NCBI RefSeq assembly: GCF_963877135.1
Contig: NZ_CAWNSW010000129.1
Location: forward strand, 62,001 to 126,000
Reading direction: 5' to 3'
Length of the DNA: 64,000 bases
Source of the DNA: Stenomitos frigidus_A
Lineage (GTDB): Bacteria; Cyanobacteriota; Cyanobacteriia; Leptolyngbyales; Leptolyngbyaceae
In this document: positions 18,596 to 26,972 of the stretch, one piece after another
Position numbering within the stretch: position 1 is the stretch's first letter
How the letters are laid out: each line of letters begins with the position of its first letter
Notes under the pieces: generated by a model
Told to the model about the DNA's origin: nothing
Databases searched by the model: none
The model's input: only the letters and a program-made list of their open reading frames with translations
Translations under genes and position numbers: made by a program

Positions 18596-19249
18596 ATGAT
18601 GAACCGCAAACTCGTTAGCTCTCTGATCGCCGCTACCACCCTGTTTACCTCTGTTCTGCCTGCGTTTGCTGGCGAACAACAGTCCTGGATTAATGGCGAC
18701 ACGCTGGCTAAAGACCCCAGAGCGTTGTGCAGTGATGTGGGTCTGGGCAGCAACACCCAAAACAACAACGGCTCGTCCAGTTCCTCTACCCGCAATGCTG
18801 CTGCCAACAGCAACTCGGCATCGGGCGCTAGCTCCAACTCTCAGTCCAGCAACAGCACCCATAGCGCTGGTGGTGGCGGCGGCTTCAGTTTCCTGGGGAT
18901 TGGTGCCAGCGGCAGCGGTAGCTCAAAAGGCAGCAACAGCAGCTCTGCAAGCAATTCCAACCGCTACGCTCAAGCCAGTGCGTCTAGCCAATCCAGCGCT
19001 TCTAGCCGTGCCAATGCCTTTAACCGGGATTCGTCCACCGTTGTTACTGGTAAGAACTGCGATGCGTTTGTGGGCGCTGCTGCCGCTAGAGATATCGCTC
19101 ACGATGACAATGTTACGGCGCGGTATGGGATTGATGCTCAAGTGAAAATCAACGACAGCAACAATCAAACGGCTGTACAATTGCTCAACTCACAACGCCG
19201 CTCTGGTGCTGTGAGCAACCTGACCCAATGGTATAGCCCTCAGCGCTAG
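18596..19249 (+). CDS. Secreted Ser/Asn/Gly-rich protein, unknown function
   Basis: 217 residues with a clear signal peptide (about 1-25, cleavage after AFA). A low-complexity region (about 50-150) of Ser, Asn, Ala and Gly with a pentaglycine run follows, then a conserved-looking C-terminal segment (about 155-217) with NCDAFVGAAAARDIAHDDN. AAGGAG at 18585-18590 supports starting at 18596 or at the adjacent ATG 18599. The single Cys in each flank of the disordered region (DPRALCSDVG and GKNCDAF) could form a disulphide. Not recognised as a named family; probably an extracellular or cell-surface protein. Confidence 0.8.
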   Translation: MMNRKLVSSLIAATTLFTSVLPAFAGEQQSWINGDTLAKDPRALCSDVGLGSNTQNNNGSSSSSTRNAAANSNSASGASSNSQSSNSTHSAGGGGGFSFLGIGASGSGSSKGSNSSSASNSNRYAQASASSQSSASSRANAFNRDSSTVVTGKNCDAFVGAAAARDIAHDDNVTARYGIDAQVKINDSNNQTAVQLLNSQRRSGAVSNLTQWYSPQR

Positions 19250-19325
19250 GTCACGGTTCCGTTTTCGGCGATTAATCAAAGCTGGACTGACGTAGTTGAA
19301 GCTGGAGATCCTGTTCCCCCCGTTC

Positions 19326-19370
19326 CCCCCTTGTGTAGGGGGGAACCCTAAAGCCCCCTACACAAGGGGG
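19326..19370. terminator. GC-rich hairpin downstream of the secreted-protein gene
   Basis: 17-bp perfect inverted arms, CCCCCTTGTGTAGGGGG at 19326-19342 and its complement at 19354-19370, with an 11-nt loop. It lies between the secreted-protein gene and dapB. There is no T-run, so it may be a terminator, an insulator or a dispersed repeat. Confidence 0.5.
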
Positions 19371-19456
19371 CTTCCCGAGTCGGTTCACCCCTTGCTTCTT
19401 CTTAAGACCATCCCAGTTTAGAATACCTAAGTTAACCCACGTCTGCGAATGAAACT

Positions 19457-20284
19457 ATGACCAGTCAGCTTCCCATCCCGGTTTTAGTCAATGGTGCGGC
19501 GGGCAAAATGGGTCGCGAAGTGGTGAAAGCGATCGCCCAAACAAACGACATTATATTGATCGGTGCCGTCGATCGCAGCCCTGAGTTTCAAGGACAAGAT
19601 ATTGGTGAATTGGCTGGTTGTGGACCGCTTGAGGTGCCTGTGACTGACCAGTTTGAGCCCATGCTGGCCATGCTGGCTCAAGAAAAGCAGCTTGGCGTGA
19701 TGGTGGACTTTACCCATCCCAATTCGGTGTACAACAACATTCGCTCGGCGATCGCCTATGGCATCCGCCCCGTTGTGGGTACGACAGGCTTGAGCCCTGA
19801 GCAACTACACGATTTAGCAGAGTTCGCGGACAAAGCCAGCACTGGTTGTTTGATCATCCCAAACTTTTCGATTGGCATGGTGCTATTGCAGCAAGCCGCA
19901 ATCCAGGCTTCTCAGCACTTTGATCATGTCGAAATCATTGAGCTTCATCACAACCAGAAGGCCGATGCACCAAGTGGTACCGCTCTGCAAACCGCTCAAA
20001 TGCTAGCAGAATTTGGCAAAACGTTTAACCCGCCCAGCGTGCAGGAAACCGAGAAGCTGCCGGGCGCACGCGGCAGCCTAGGGGATGCCGATATTCGGAT
20101 TCACAGTATCCGACTTCCTGGCCTCATCGCCCATCAGGAAGTGATTTTTGGCGCTGCTGGGCAAGTTTACACGCTACGACACGACACGAGCGATCGCGCC
20201 TGCTACATGCCAGGAGTGCTGCTAGCCATTCGCAAAATTATTCCCCTCAAAACATTAGTCTATGGTTTAGAGAAGCTGCTTTAA
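19457..20284 (+). CDS. dapB: 4-hydroxy-tetrahydrodipicolinate reductase
   Basis: 275 residues, normal length for DapB. It reduces hydroxy-tetrahydrodipicolinate with NAD(P)H in the diaminopimelate/lysine pathway, which also feeds peptidoglycan. The Rossmann motif NGAAGKMGREVV is at the N-terminus, GTTGLS in the middle, and the catalytic and substrate region ELHHNQKADAPSGTA, with its His pair and Lys, near residue 177-190. The C-terminal ending APGVLLAIRK-like segment (MPGVLLAIRKI) is typical. It stands alone, with a strong hairpin upstream that separates it from the secreted-protein gene. Confidence 0.97.
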   Translation: MTSQLPIPVLVNGAAGKMGREVVKAIAQTNDIILIGAVDRSPEFQGQDIGELAGCGPLEVPVTDQFEPMLAMLAQEKQLGVMVDFTHPNSVYNNIRSAIAYGIRPVVGTTGLSPEQLHDLAEFADKASTGCLIIPNFSIGMVLLQQAAIQASQHFDHVEIIELHHNQKADAPSGTALQTAQMLAEFGKTFNPPSVQETEKLPGARGSLGDADIRIHSIRLPGLIAHQEVIFGAAGQVYTLRHDTSDRACYMPGVLLAIRKIIPLKTLVYGLEKLL

Positions 20285-20403
20285 GGTGATTTCCGAGAAA
20301 GAATTGATCGTTGGGTAGGGCAGGTTTTGTCAGAATCTTGACATGTAGCCGCTAACCTTGTTATTCAACCTGGACCCTACCGATCGCTGATTTGCTAGAA
20401 AAC

Positions 20404-20583
20404 TTAGCTACGGTAGTCTTCCTCTTGTTCATCTTGCTCTGCATCTGCCTGAGTCACTCCCTCTTTGAAGCCTCGAAGCGTTTTACCGAGTGTACTGCCC
20501 AGTTCTGGAATCTTTTTAGGGCCAAAGATGAGAACTGCCGCAATGAGAATAATGACAACTTCGGGCCAGCCAAGACCAAACAT
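20404..20583 (-). CDS. tatA: Sec-independent translocase protein TatA/TatE type
   Basis: A 59-residue protein on the minus strand, converging with dapB. The sequence MFGLGWPEVVIILIAAVLIF gives one N-terminal membrane helix, followed directly by the TatA hinge and amphipathic helix (GPKKIPELGSTLGKTLRGFK) and an acidic tail (EQDEQEED). These are the hallmark parts of a TatA/E subunit, which forms the pore or recruits folded precursors at the Tat translocase. GGAGA (complement at 20589-20593) lies about 5 nt before the ATG. No tatC is nearby, which is normal in cyanobacteria. Its shortness makes it easy to miss. Confidence 0.93.
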   Translation of the reverse strand: MFGLGWPEVVIILIAAVLIFGPKKIPELGSTLGKTLRGFKEGVTQADAEQDEQEEDYRS

Positions 20584-20689
20584 ACCTGTCTCCTATAAGC
20601 TCAACGTTGGACAATCCGGTTAGACAAGGGACTTTGGACTGTAAGCGTTAAATCTTCCGTCCCCTCATCACTATAGACGGGTAGAGAAC

Positions 20690-20719
20690 GGTTCTAACGC
20701 GTAAGGTTCTAACGTGTAG
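20690..20719. repeat. Tandem 15-bp direct repeat
   Basis: Two adjacent copies of GGTTCTAACGYGTAR in the 333-bp spacer upstream of both tatA and the TerB-like gene. It could be a regulator site pair; nothing else was recognised in the spacer. Confidence 0.5.
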
Positions 20720-20916
20720 AGTTAAGCACAGTCCCTACGTAGGAACATCTTGATCGTTTGTATAGCGTCATAGCGCCCAAAAGCCATTCAGCAGAAGCTA
20801 CATTCAATCAAGGCTGAGAGAGCGTGTTTCAGGCGTTTAGTCATCTAGACTACAGTTACTCTCAGCAAAAAACGAGCTAGAATCAATGCGGAATCTAGTC
20901 GCATTACTATACGAGC

Positions 20917-21639
20917 ATGACTAGCACGCTTCAATCTTCCTATACCAGCCAGCAGATCTCCGTCTGGCTACGTGGGCTTTTAACAATCGCTTGGGCTGAT
21001 GGACATTTCGATCCTGAGGAGCAACATCTGATTACTTCACTCATCAACCAGGAACTAACTGCCGCAGACACCTCGAAAGCATTAGATCCTGTTTCACCCG
21101 CTGAACTTGCAGAGGCACTTGGACAAGACCCTGCTCAAGCCGAAAACTTCATGAGAATGGCTGTAATGGTAGCCATTGCTGACGGCGTTTACTCGTTCTG
21201 CGAAGACGAATTACTCTTTCGCTACTGTCAAGCCTTGGGACTCAAAACAGAGGTGCTAGAAGTCTTACGCACAGCCCTACATGAGTCTGAGACAGAGGCT
21301 GAAGCAGCGCAATCGGTTCAACCGATGCTGGTGTCTAGCATTGAACGACCCATGCAGTCTTATGTTAACTTGCAGCCGCACCCAACAGTGCTTCAGCCAG
21401 TACGTGATTGGCTGGATAAGATGGATGTGCAAGATCCGAAAATTGCACATTTTCTTTGTAAGTTGATTCCGTCTCAGTGCCCCTTTGAGCGTGACATTAA
21501 CCTCTTTGGTCGGACGATCGCGCATATCCCGCCGCTTTGCAAGCTCAATCCTCTCTACGACCAACTAGTCGGTTTGCGCTTTCGAGCGCTCTCTTACTTA
21601 GCAGATACTTGTAGCGAAGATATATCTTCCTACTGCTAG
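20917..21639 (+). CDS. TerB-like / Mo-dependent nitrogenase C-terminal family protein
   Basis: 240 residues. The N-terminal half (about 10-130) is helical with two acidic repeats, AWADGHFDPEEQ and AIADGVYSFCEDE, the TerB-like pattern usually linked to metal binding. The C-terminal ~85 residues match the cyanobacterial family named 'Mo-dependent nitrogenase, C-terminal' (QPVRDWLDKMDV, SQCPFERDI, IPPLCKLNPLYDQL, RFRALSYLAD). The family name is historical; no nif gene is present here and the protein is not a nitrogenase subunit. It is convergent with the CPBP protease gene, 26 bp apart. Function unknown; likely cytosolic. Confidence 0.85.
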   Translation: MTSTLQSSYTSQQISVWLRGLLTIAWADGHFDPEEQHLITSLINQELTAADTSKALDPVSPAELAEALGQDPAQAENFMRMAVMVAIADGVYSFCEDELLFRYCQALGLKTEVLEVLRTALHESETEAEAAQSVQPMLVSSIERPMQSYVNLQPHPTVLQPVRDWLDKMDVQDPKIAHFLCKLIPSQCPFERDINLFGRTIAHIPPLCKLNPLYDQLVGLRFRALSYLADTCSEDISSYC

Positions 21640-21665
21640 GTCAGATTCGGGCTTCTGGAGCTCGT

Positions 21666-22505
21666 TCATCGACCCATAATCCAAAGCATAACGCCCGTTA
21701 CACCCATGAGAAGCAGCCCCATGCCACCTGCAAGGGGCTGCTTTTTTAGCCCAGTCATCCATTCGGGTCCGCTATCGGTGTATTGGATGAGCTGTGCAGT
21801 ATCCAAACTGGCTATGCCCCAGACCCACCCAGCATGAAGTCCACAGGCGAGCCCAAGGCTGCCGCCATCTGTCCAACGTGCGATTACTAAGACGATCCCC
21901 ATCAGCCAAAGACCGGGCAATTGAGGCGAAATTTCAGTCCCTTCCCAAACCAGGTGCAGTAGCGCAAAAATGAGGCTTGAGCTTGCCGCTGCAACCCAGG
22001 TGGAGTAGTCATGCTGTAATTGGTTGAGCAGAAAACCACGAAAGACTAATTCTTCAATAAAGCTGACCACTAGCCCTATAGCTAAGGTAGGGAGCAAAGC
22101 CCCAAAAAACTGACGTTGGTTGGCTTGATTCAAGGTTATCCACCCGACCCAACGTTCGAGGCTAAATAATAGCCCAACCCCTAAAACACCTAACCCTAGC
22201 CCGAATAATAGTGAGATTAAACTTGAGCGGTTTAGGGTTAATCCATACGTCGCAAACGTCTTCTCTTCGATATGAGTGAAGCCCCATAGAACCAGAGGTG
22301 CCAACGCATAGAGCGACAAAACGAGAGGGATTTTTTGACCGATCTCAAGCGGCTTCGGCGGCTGCCATTTAAGGACGATCGCCAAGGGGATCGCAATGGG
22401 CAACCACAGGATCAGCCACATTAAAAAGAAGGCAAGCACCTTCACTGTCGCCGAGCTGTGTGAGATCGCCTCTACTAAAAGATTTAAGCGTTCTGAAATA
22501 GTCAT
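21666..22505 (-). CDS. CPBP family intramembrane glutamic endopeptidase
   Basis: About 279 residues with several hydrophobic helices. The CPBP/Abi signature is present: EELVFRG (about residue 170) with the paired Glu, then the later motif SSLIFALLHL with its conserved His, and a third motif around GLACGLHAGW. These residues form the membrane glutamic protease site of the Rce1-like family. The ATG at 22505 is preferred over a TTG at 22520. The substrate is unknown. No partner gene is adjacent, so its role cannot be taken from context. Confidence 0.9.
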   Translation of the reverse strand: MTISERLNLLVEAISHSSATVKVLAFFLMWLILWLPIAIPLAIVLKWQPPKPLEIGQKIPLVLSLYALAPLVLWGFTHIEEKTFATYGLTLNRSSLISLLFGLGLGVLGVGLLFSLERWVGWITLNQANQRQFFGALLPTLAIGLVVSFIEELVFRGFLLNQLQHDYSTWVAAASSSLIFALLHLVWEGTEISPQLPGLWLMGIVLVIARWTDGGSLGLACGLHAGWVWGIASLDTAQLIQYTDSGPEWMTGLKKQPLAGGMGLLLMGVTGVMLWIMGR

Positions 22506-23129
22506 AAGAATCTGGCACAAAGAGCCACAATCACCAAGCTCTCGTAGAGACCCTAGAAGCTTCGAGAAAATCTAGATCGAGTTTGATCAGCATGAAATAG
22601 TGATCAAACCACAAAGAGTGCATCATCAACACCGTTGATCGAACGCCTTAAATGAGGAGCCAACTCTAGAGGTCATAGCGGTAGATTGCTCCTCGCCGTA
22701 CCGAGTTAGAAAAAGTGTTGAAGCAGGATACCAACGGGTATAGAAAGCTTATGACAGAATGCAATCCCAAAAAACCTCGATTGCCCGTTCGCGAGTAATG
22801 TCCAGGGCTATTAGCCACCAACGCATGTGCGAGAAGAGCCTTTGAGCTGCATAAAAAGTATCAAATCGTTAGGTTTCAGAGTAAATCTAACGACGCTCGT
22901 CTAAGCGAGGCAATTTTTACCTAGAAAATCGTCAGAAGCAACTAAGGATCATGGATTTAATAAAACCGAACGTTTGTGCAAGATATGTAAAGCCGTTCTG
23001 GCATACGAGAAGAACCACAGTGCAACGCACCGACTCAAAGGCTTAATGAGCTAAGGCCACCGCCTTTAGCGAAGCTATGCCCTAGGCTTTACATATCCTA
23101 CAAAAACCGATGTTATTTAATTCTCATTC
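22506..23129. other. Intergenic spacer with inverted repeats
   Basis: No gene recognised. It contains an inverted repeat with 9-bp arms, GTTTGATCA and its complement, at 22581-22609, and a 120-bp block with inverted ends at 22980-23099. Confidence 0.5.
22980..23099. repeat. 120-bp element with 15-bp inverted ends
   Basis: Ends 22980-22994 (AAGATATGTAAAGCC) and 23085-23099 are inverted copies with one mismatch. The interior is non-coding. Size and ends fit a MITE; no target duplication was seen. Confidence 0.5.
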
Positions 23130-23534
23130 CTAAGCATCGGCATGAGACCCGTTACTCTCGCCCTTGCCAGGATCTAACTGAATCAGATGAATATGTTTGT
23201 AGCCAAGCTTAATCTCAAACTCATCGCCGGGTTTCAAGCCCATTGCTTGAGTGTAAGCAGCACCAATGACAATTTGACCGTTTTTGTGAACACTCACTCG
23301 ATACGTTGGTTCGCGACCACGACCATCTTTAGAGCCTTCAGGACTTAATGGAATGCCTCTAGCACCCAGCACAGCGTCATAAAAGTCGGTCAAATTAACG
23401 CGAGTCTGGCTGTTCTTCGTTACTGTATAGTACCCGCAGCGCTTGGCTGTTTCTCGGCGCGGCAAGTGTGAAAGTTCTTTTACTTTTTGAAGTAATGCTT
23501 TTCCAGTCAGTGGAGTCGTTGCGGTATCAGTCAT
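23130..23534 (-). CDS. cyAbrB family transcriptional regulator
   Basis: 134 residues from MTDTATT. The N-terminal region LTGKALLQKVKELSHLPRRETAKRCGYY is the cyanobacteria-specific segment, and the C-terminal half holds the AbrB-type swapped-hairpin domain (YRVSVHKNGQIVIGAAYTQAMGLKPGDEFEIKL split across residues about 70-105). cyAbrB proteins are abundant global regulators of nitrogen and carbon metabolism. The ATG at 23534 is preferred over an upstream in-frame start at 23591 because known homologues begin here and AGGA lies 7 nt upstream. Whether it corresponds to cyAbrB1 or cyAbrB2 cannot be settled by eye. Confidence 0.93.
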   Translation of the reverse strand: MTDTATTPLTGKALLQKVKELSHLPRRETAKRCGYYTVTKNSQTRVNLTDFYDAVLGARGIPLSPEGSKDGRGREPTYRVSVHKNGQIVIGAAYTQAMGLKPGDEFEIKLGYKHIHLIQLDPGKGESNGSHADA

Positions 23535-24660
23535 CTCTCTATCCTGAGAACTCCAGGGTGATGAAGTAGGGTTAAACCAGTAACCTGGCACTATAGAAAA
23601 TATAGCCTTAAATCCATCAAACCTAACAATATTTTTTTTACGGTTTTACTATTAATCTTTTGCTTTATTCTTCCGATTTTCGTGTAAGCAGGGCGGTCTG
23701 AACTGAATTTCGGTAATAGCCCAGTTAATCAAACAGCTCTGATTCTTATGCGCCAACATTTGGCGATCGCGCCCATTGGCACTGTAGCGATACCATGCTC
23801 TACGAATTGCTGATGACGCATGAAACCCGTTTAAGATTCTGGCCTTTGGTTCCTAACTCCCTGGCAATTGTCATCTCGCCTTTGTGGAAGTTCATAGACT
23901 GATCGGGTGTCAGATCATCGAACCAAATACAAACACGACTCAAAACCTGGCGAATGAAATGCTTCAGCAAGCTTATGACACTCAGAAGATCTTTGATGCA
24001 GTCGTGATCTTTTTTCTCAGAGAACGAGGAGCACTCAAAGAAGCGAGGCGGATATCTCAAGGTTGCTTATCCAAAGTAGAGGGTTCTCGAAGGTCAAAGG
24101 ATTCTAGAACATTTGTAACCATTTTCTCATCACCCCCACAACGCACTCCAGAAAATCATCTAGGAAAAGGCAATCTGCAAACAAGTAGGACTTTAGGAGC
24201 TTTGTAGCAAACAAAAGACCCGTAGGAGCAGGTTTGATACCAAAGCGATCGGCTGGAGGCAAAGACGCTGGCAAAATCTGTCCTCTACCAAGCGGCACCC
24301 TTTTTCTCGCAAATCACCTTAGGCATTAATCTTTCCATTCGATGATACTTAGTGCCGTTCAGGATACTTGCTCTGCCATGTGGAGCGATCAGCATGACGG
24401 GAAACACGTTGCTCCCGCCATTACGCTACGAAGCCCTTTACTGCAACAGACTTTTTCTGAATGGTGCCTCATTCTCGATGCCTTAGCGTTAAGAACTCAA
24501 GCAGGAATGAGATTGAAACCCGGCAAAGCATCACTCAAAGTAATAACGTTTTGCAGCAGTAACCATTCATTGTCTGCATTCAGATAAAAAGTGTGACACC
24601 GCTTTGAACTTTTTAGCGGTTGCCAGCGTCTAACTTTACGTACATGACGTTCATCACCTC
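23535..24660. other. 1.1-kb spacer without a recognisable gene
   Basis: Short open frames on both strands (for example 23884-24207 + and 23800-24060 -) overlap each other and resemble no family. Codon choice looks random and they lack ribosome sites. The 23590-23650 part is AT-rich and probably carries the cyAbrB promoter. The region may be decayed DNA. Confidence 0.5.
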
Positions 24661-25419
24661 ATGACTGCATATCAGTTGTCTCTAGCAGACTATTCAGAGC
24701 CGATCACCACTGCTCCCGCTTCGCTTCTACCTAAAACGGCTCTAGCAATCGCCGCAAAAGGCGTTGGCATGAACTTTCAGTCGAGGTCAGAACGCTATCA
24801 AGCACTCAAGAGTGTTGACCTGGAACTCAAGAGTGGCAAGATTCAGCTTTTGATGGGACCATCTGGCTCGGGCAAAACCACGTTGCTATCGATCTTGGCG
24901 GGTATTCTAACGCCCACAGAAGGCAGCGTTCGTCTACTGGGGCAGGAGATTACAGGCATGTCGCGATCGCAGCTAGCACGATTCCGCCTGGAGAACATCG
25001 GGTTCATCTTTCAAGGCTTCAACCTCTTTCCAGCGTTGACTGCTTTAGAAAATATTGAGGTGGCTCTCACTGTTAAAGGGGTACGGAAAAACGTAGCGGC
25101 GAAGCAAGCGCGCTCTTTGCTGGCACAGGTTGGGCTGACAGAGAAAGCGAACCAATTACCACGTGATTTGTCGGGTGGACAAAAACAGCGTGTGGCGATC
25201 GCGCGAGCGCTAGGGGGCGATCCCAAGCTGATTATGGCAGACGAGCCCACAGCAGCCCTGGATTCTCAAAATGGACATGCGGTGATTGAACTCCTCCATC
25301 GGTTAGCGAAGGAGCAGAACCGCACTGTGCTGATGGTGACGCACGATGCGCGCATCATGGATTTTGCTGACAGTGTCATTCAGCTTGAGGACGGGATGTT
25401 GAAACAGATGGTGAGTTGA
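24661..25419 (+). CDS. DevA-type ABC transporter ATP-binding protein (orphan)
   Basis: 252 residues, an MacB/LolD/DevA-class ATPase. Walker A is GPSGSGKTT (about residue 66), the Q-loop lies in FIFQGFNLFP, the signature is LSGGQKQRVAIARAL, Walker B is LIMADEPTAALD, and the switch His is in VTHDARIMDFAD. Such ATPases drive export with a DevC permease and DevB adaptor, as in heterocyst glycolipid export. Neither partner lies within this window, so it is an orphan or pairs with subunits encoded elsewhere. An N-terminal ~35-residue extension precedes the ABC fold. It is followed by heptamer repeats. Confidence 0.93.
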   Translation: MTAYQLSLADYSEPITTAPASLLPKTALAIAAKGVGMNFQSRSERYQALKSVDLELKSGKIQLLMGPSGSGKTTLLSILAGILTPTEGSVRLLGQEITGMSRSQLARFRLENIGFIFQGFNLFPALTALENIEVALTVKGVRKNVAAKQARSLLAQVGLTEKANQLPRDLSGGQKQRVAIARALGGDPKLIMADEPTAALDSQNGHAVIELLHRLAKEQNRTVLMVTHDARIMDFADSVIQLEDGMLKQMVS

Positions 25420-25428
25420 GCAACTCCA

Positions 25429-25456
25429 AGTCAGCAGTCAGCAGTCAGCAGTCAGC
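25429..25456. repeat. Heptamer tandem repeat AGTCAGC x4
   Basis: Four exact tandem copies of AGTCAGC directly after the DevA-type gene, typical of cyanobacterial short tandemly repeated sequences. Confidence 0.9.
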
Positions 25457-25535
25457 CATTAGAGAAAAGTTGAGCGTTGATCCAATCGTGTCCGGTTATT
25501 TTGCAACGGACGCTAAAACACTCATTGCTAAAACA

Positions 25536-25591
25536 CTGATAGCTGATAGCTGATAGCTGATAGCTGATAGCTGATAGCTGATAGCTGATAG
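25536..25591. repeat. Heptamer tandem repeat CTGATAG x8
   Basis: Eight exact tandem copies of CTGATAG between the ABC gene and the glycosyltransferase. The stretch is open in several frames, which yields a spurious repetitive minus-strand frame. Confidence 0.92.
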
Positions 25592-25727
25592 CTCACAAGC
25601 AGTCCAGTTTCAGAGGATGTTTGAAAAGCCGTCCCTCCTTGCGTCACTGAATCTAAGCGTGCTGCCGTTGCATCTATAGATCGTTCACAGGAGAATGAGG
25701 GCATCGGAAACAGGATACCCTCAGGCA

Positions 25728-26918
25728 ATGACATTAAGCCTTTGCATGATTGTGCGAGACGAAGAAGCCACGTTGCGCCGCTGTTTGGCTAGCGTGTCGG
25801 GAGTCGTCGATGAAATCATTATTGTTGATACAGGTTCCAGCGATCGTACCGTTTCAGTCGCCAGAGCCTGTGGGGCAACGGTTCATCGCTTTACGTGGTG
25901 TGATGACTTTGCGGCTGCCCGTAACGAGTCGCTCAAGTATGCTCACGGTGACTGGATTTTAGTGCTCGATGCTGATGAGGTGCTGGTACCAGAAAGCGTG
26001 CCAGCGTTACAGCAGGCCATGCAACCAGAAGCGACGATCGCGATTACCCTTTTGCGAGAAGAACTCGGGACAAACCATCCTAAGGCTCAGCTTTCGCGAC
26101 TGTTTCGCAGGCATCCTGCAATCATTTTCACCCGTCCGTATCACGAGCTCATTGATGACAGCATCACTGCTCTCTTGGAACAAGAACCGCACTGGCAGGT
26201 GATGGCCTTACCAGGCATTGCCATTCAGCACACGGGCTATCAGGCTACCGCGATCGCCCAGCGCCAAAAGGTCGATCGTGCCCGCACCATTATGGAACGC
26301 TACCTGACGGCGCATCCCGATGATGCTTACATTTGCAGCAAATTGGGTGCCCTTTACACCGATCTAGGTGATCCAATGCAAGGCTTAGCACTCCTACAAC
26401 GGGGTCTGGACACTGCGATCGAGGCACCCGTACTGTATGAATTGCACTATCACTTGGGCAGTCTCTACGGTCAGCTACAAGCGTCAGCACAGGCAGCATT
26501 GCACTACCAAAAAGCGATCGAACAGCCGCTTCACCAGCACCTTAAACTAGGTGCTTATAACAACTGGGGTAATTTGCTCAAAGATCAGGGCGAACTGATG
26601 AAAGCAAAAACGCTCTATGAAACGACTGTCATGATCGACCCAAGTTTTGCTGTTGGCTACTACAATCTTGGGCTCACGCTCAAGGCAATGGGTCAGTTGA
26701 AGGATGCGATCGCTCACTACAACCGCGCCATTCAACTCCAGCCAACCTATGCCGAAGCGCACCAAAATCTAGGCGTTGCTTTATTAAAAGCAGGAAGTGT
26801 TGCAGAAAGCCTGGAATCTTTTCAAGAGGCGATCGCACTGTATGAACAGCAAGGATCACCGGAAGGGGCAAGTCTGCGGCATAGCCTTCAGCAAATGAGG
26901 CTTCTGAGGAAAGAGTGA
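25728..26918 (+). CDS. Family 2 glycosyltransferase with TPR repeats
   Basis: About 396 residues from MTLSLCMIVRDEE. The first ~220 residues are a GT2 domain: LCMIVRDEE, VDTGSSDRTV, and the acidic DXD-like LDADEV. The C-terminal ~170 residues hold four to five tetratricopeptide repeats (Y.LG.LY..L, Y.NWGNLL, YYNLGLTLKAMGQLKDAIAHY, HQNLGVALLK). The ATG at 25728 fits the GT2 fold start; an upstream ATG at 25695 would add 11 unmatched residues and has its AGGAG only about 1 nt away. The architecture is common in cyanobacteria. The acceptor is unknown. Confidence 0.9.
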   Translation: MTLSLCMIVRDEEATLRRCLASVSGVVDEIIIVDTGSSDRTVSVARACGATVHRFTWCDDFAAARNESLKYAHGDWILVLDADEVLVPESVPALQQAMQPEATIAITLLREELGTNHPKAQLSRLFRRHPAIIFTRPYHELIDDSITALLEQEPHWQVMALPGIAIQHTGYQATAIAQRQKVDRARTIMERYLTAHPDDAYICSKLGALYTDLGDPMQGLALLQRGLDTAIEAPVLYELHYHLGSLYGQLQASAQAALHYQKAIEQPLHQHLKLGAYNNWGNLLKDQGELMKAKTLYETTVMIDPSFAVGYYNLGLTLKAMGQLKDAIAHYNRAIQLQPTYAEAHQNLGVALLKAGSVAESLESFQEAIALYEQQGSPEGASLRHSLQQMRLLRKE

Positions 26919-26926
26919 GCAGTTAA

Positions 26927-26972
26927 ATGACGCTCAAAGGATCGATGCCCTCATTGATTCTTTGAGCGTCAT
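26927..26972. terminator. Bidirectional hairpin between convergent genes
   Basis: Perfect 13-bp arms, ATGACGCTCAAAG at 26927-26939 and its complement at 26960-26972, lie between the convergent glycosyltransferase and DUF1830 genes. There is no clear T-run. The right arm covers the DUF1830 stop codon. Confidence 0.65.

Noticed and set aside
20392..20598. Plus-strand 68-codon frame
   Set aside because: It lies antisense to the tatA-type gene, which has clear family features and a ribosome site.
20917..21639. Nitrogenase-associated gene as sign of a nif cluster
   Set aside because: The family name is historical; no nif genes occur in the window.
23884..24207. 107-codon frame in the 1.1-kb spacer, and the opposing frame at 23800-24060
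   Set aside because: They overlap antisense, have no ribosome site and match nothing recognisable.
24342..24587. 81-codon plus-strand frame
   Set aside because: No motif, no ribosome site; probably random.
25528..25734. Minus-strand frame with SYQLSAI repeats
   Set aside because: The repeats are a translation of the CTGATAG heptamer array; no protein is supported.
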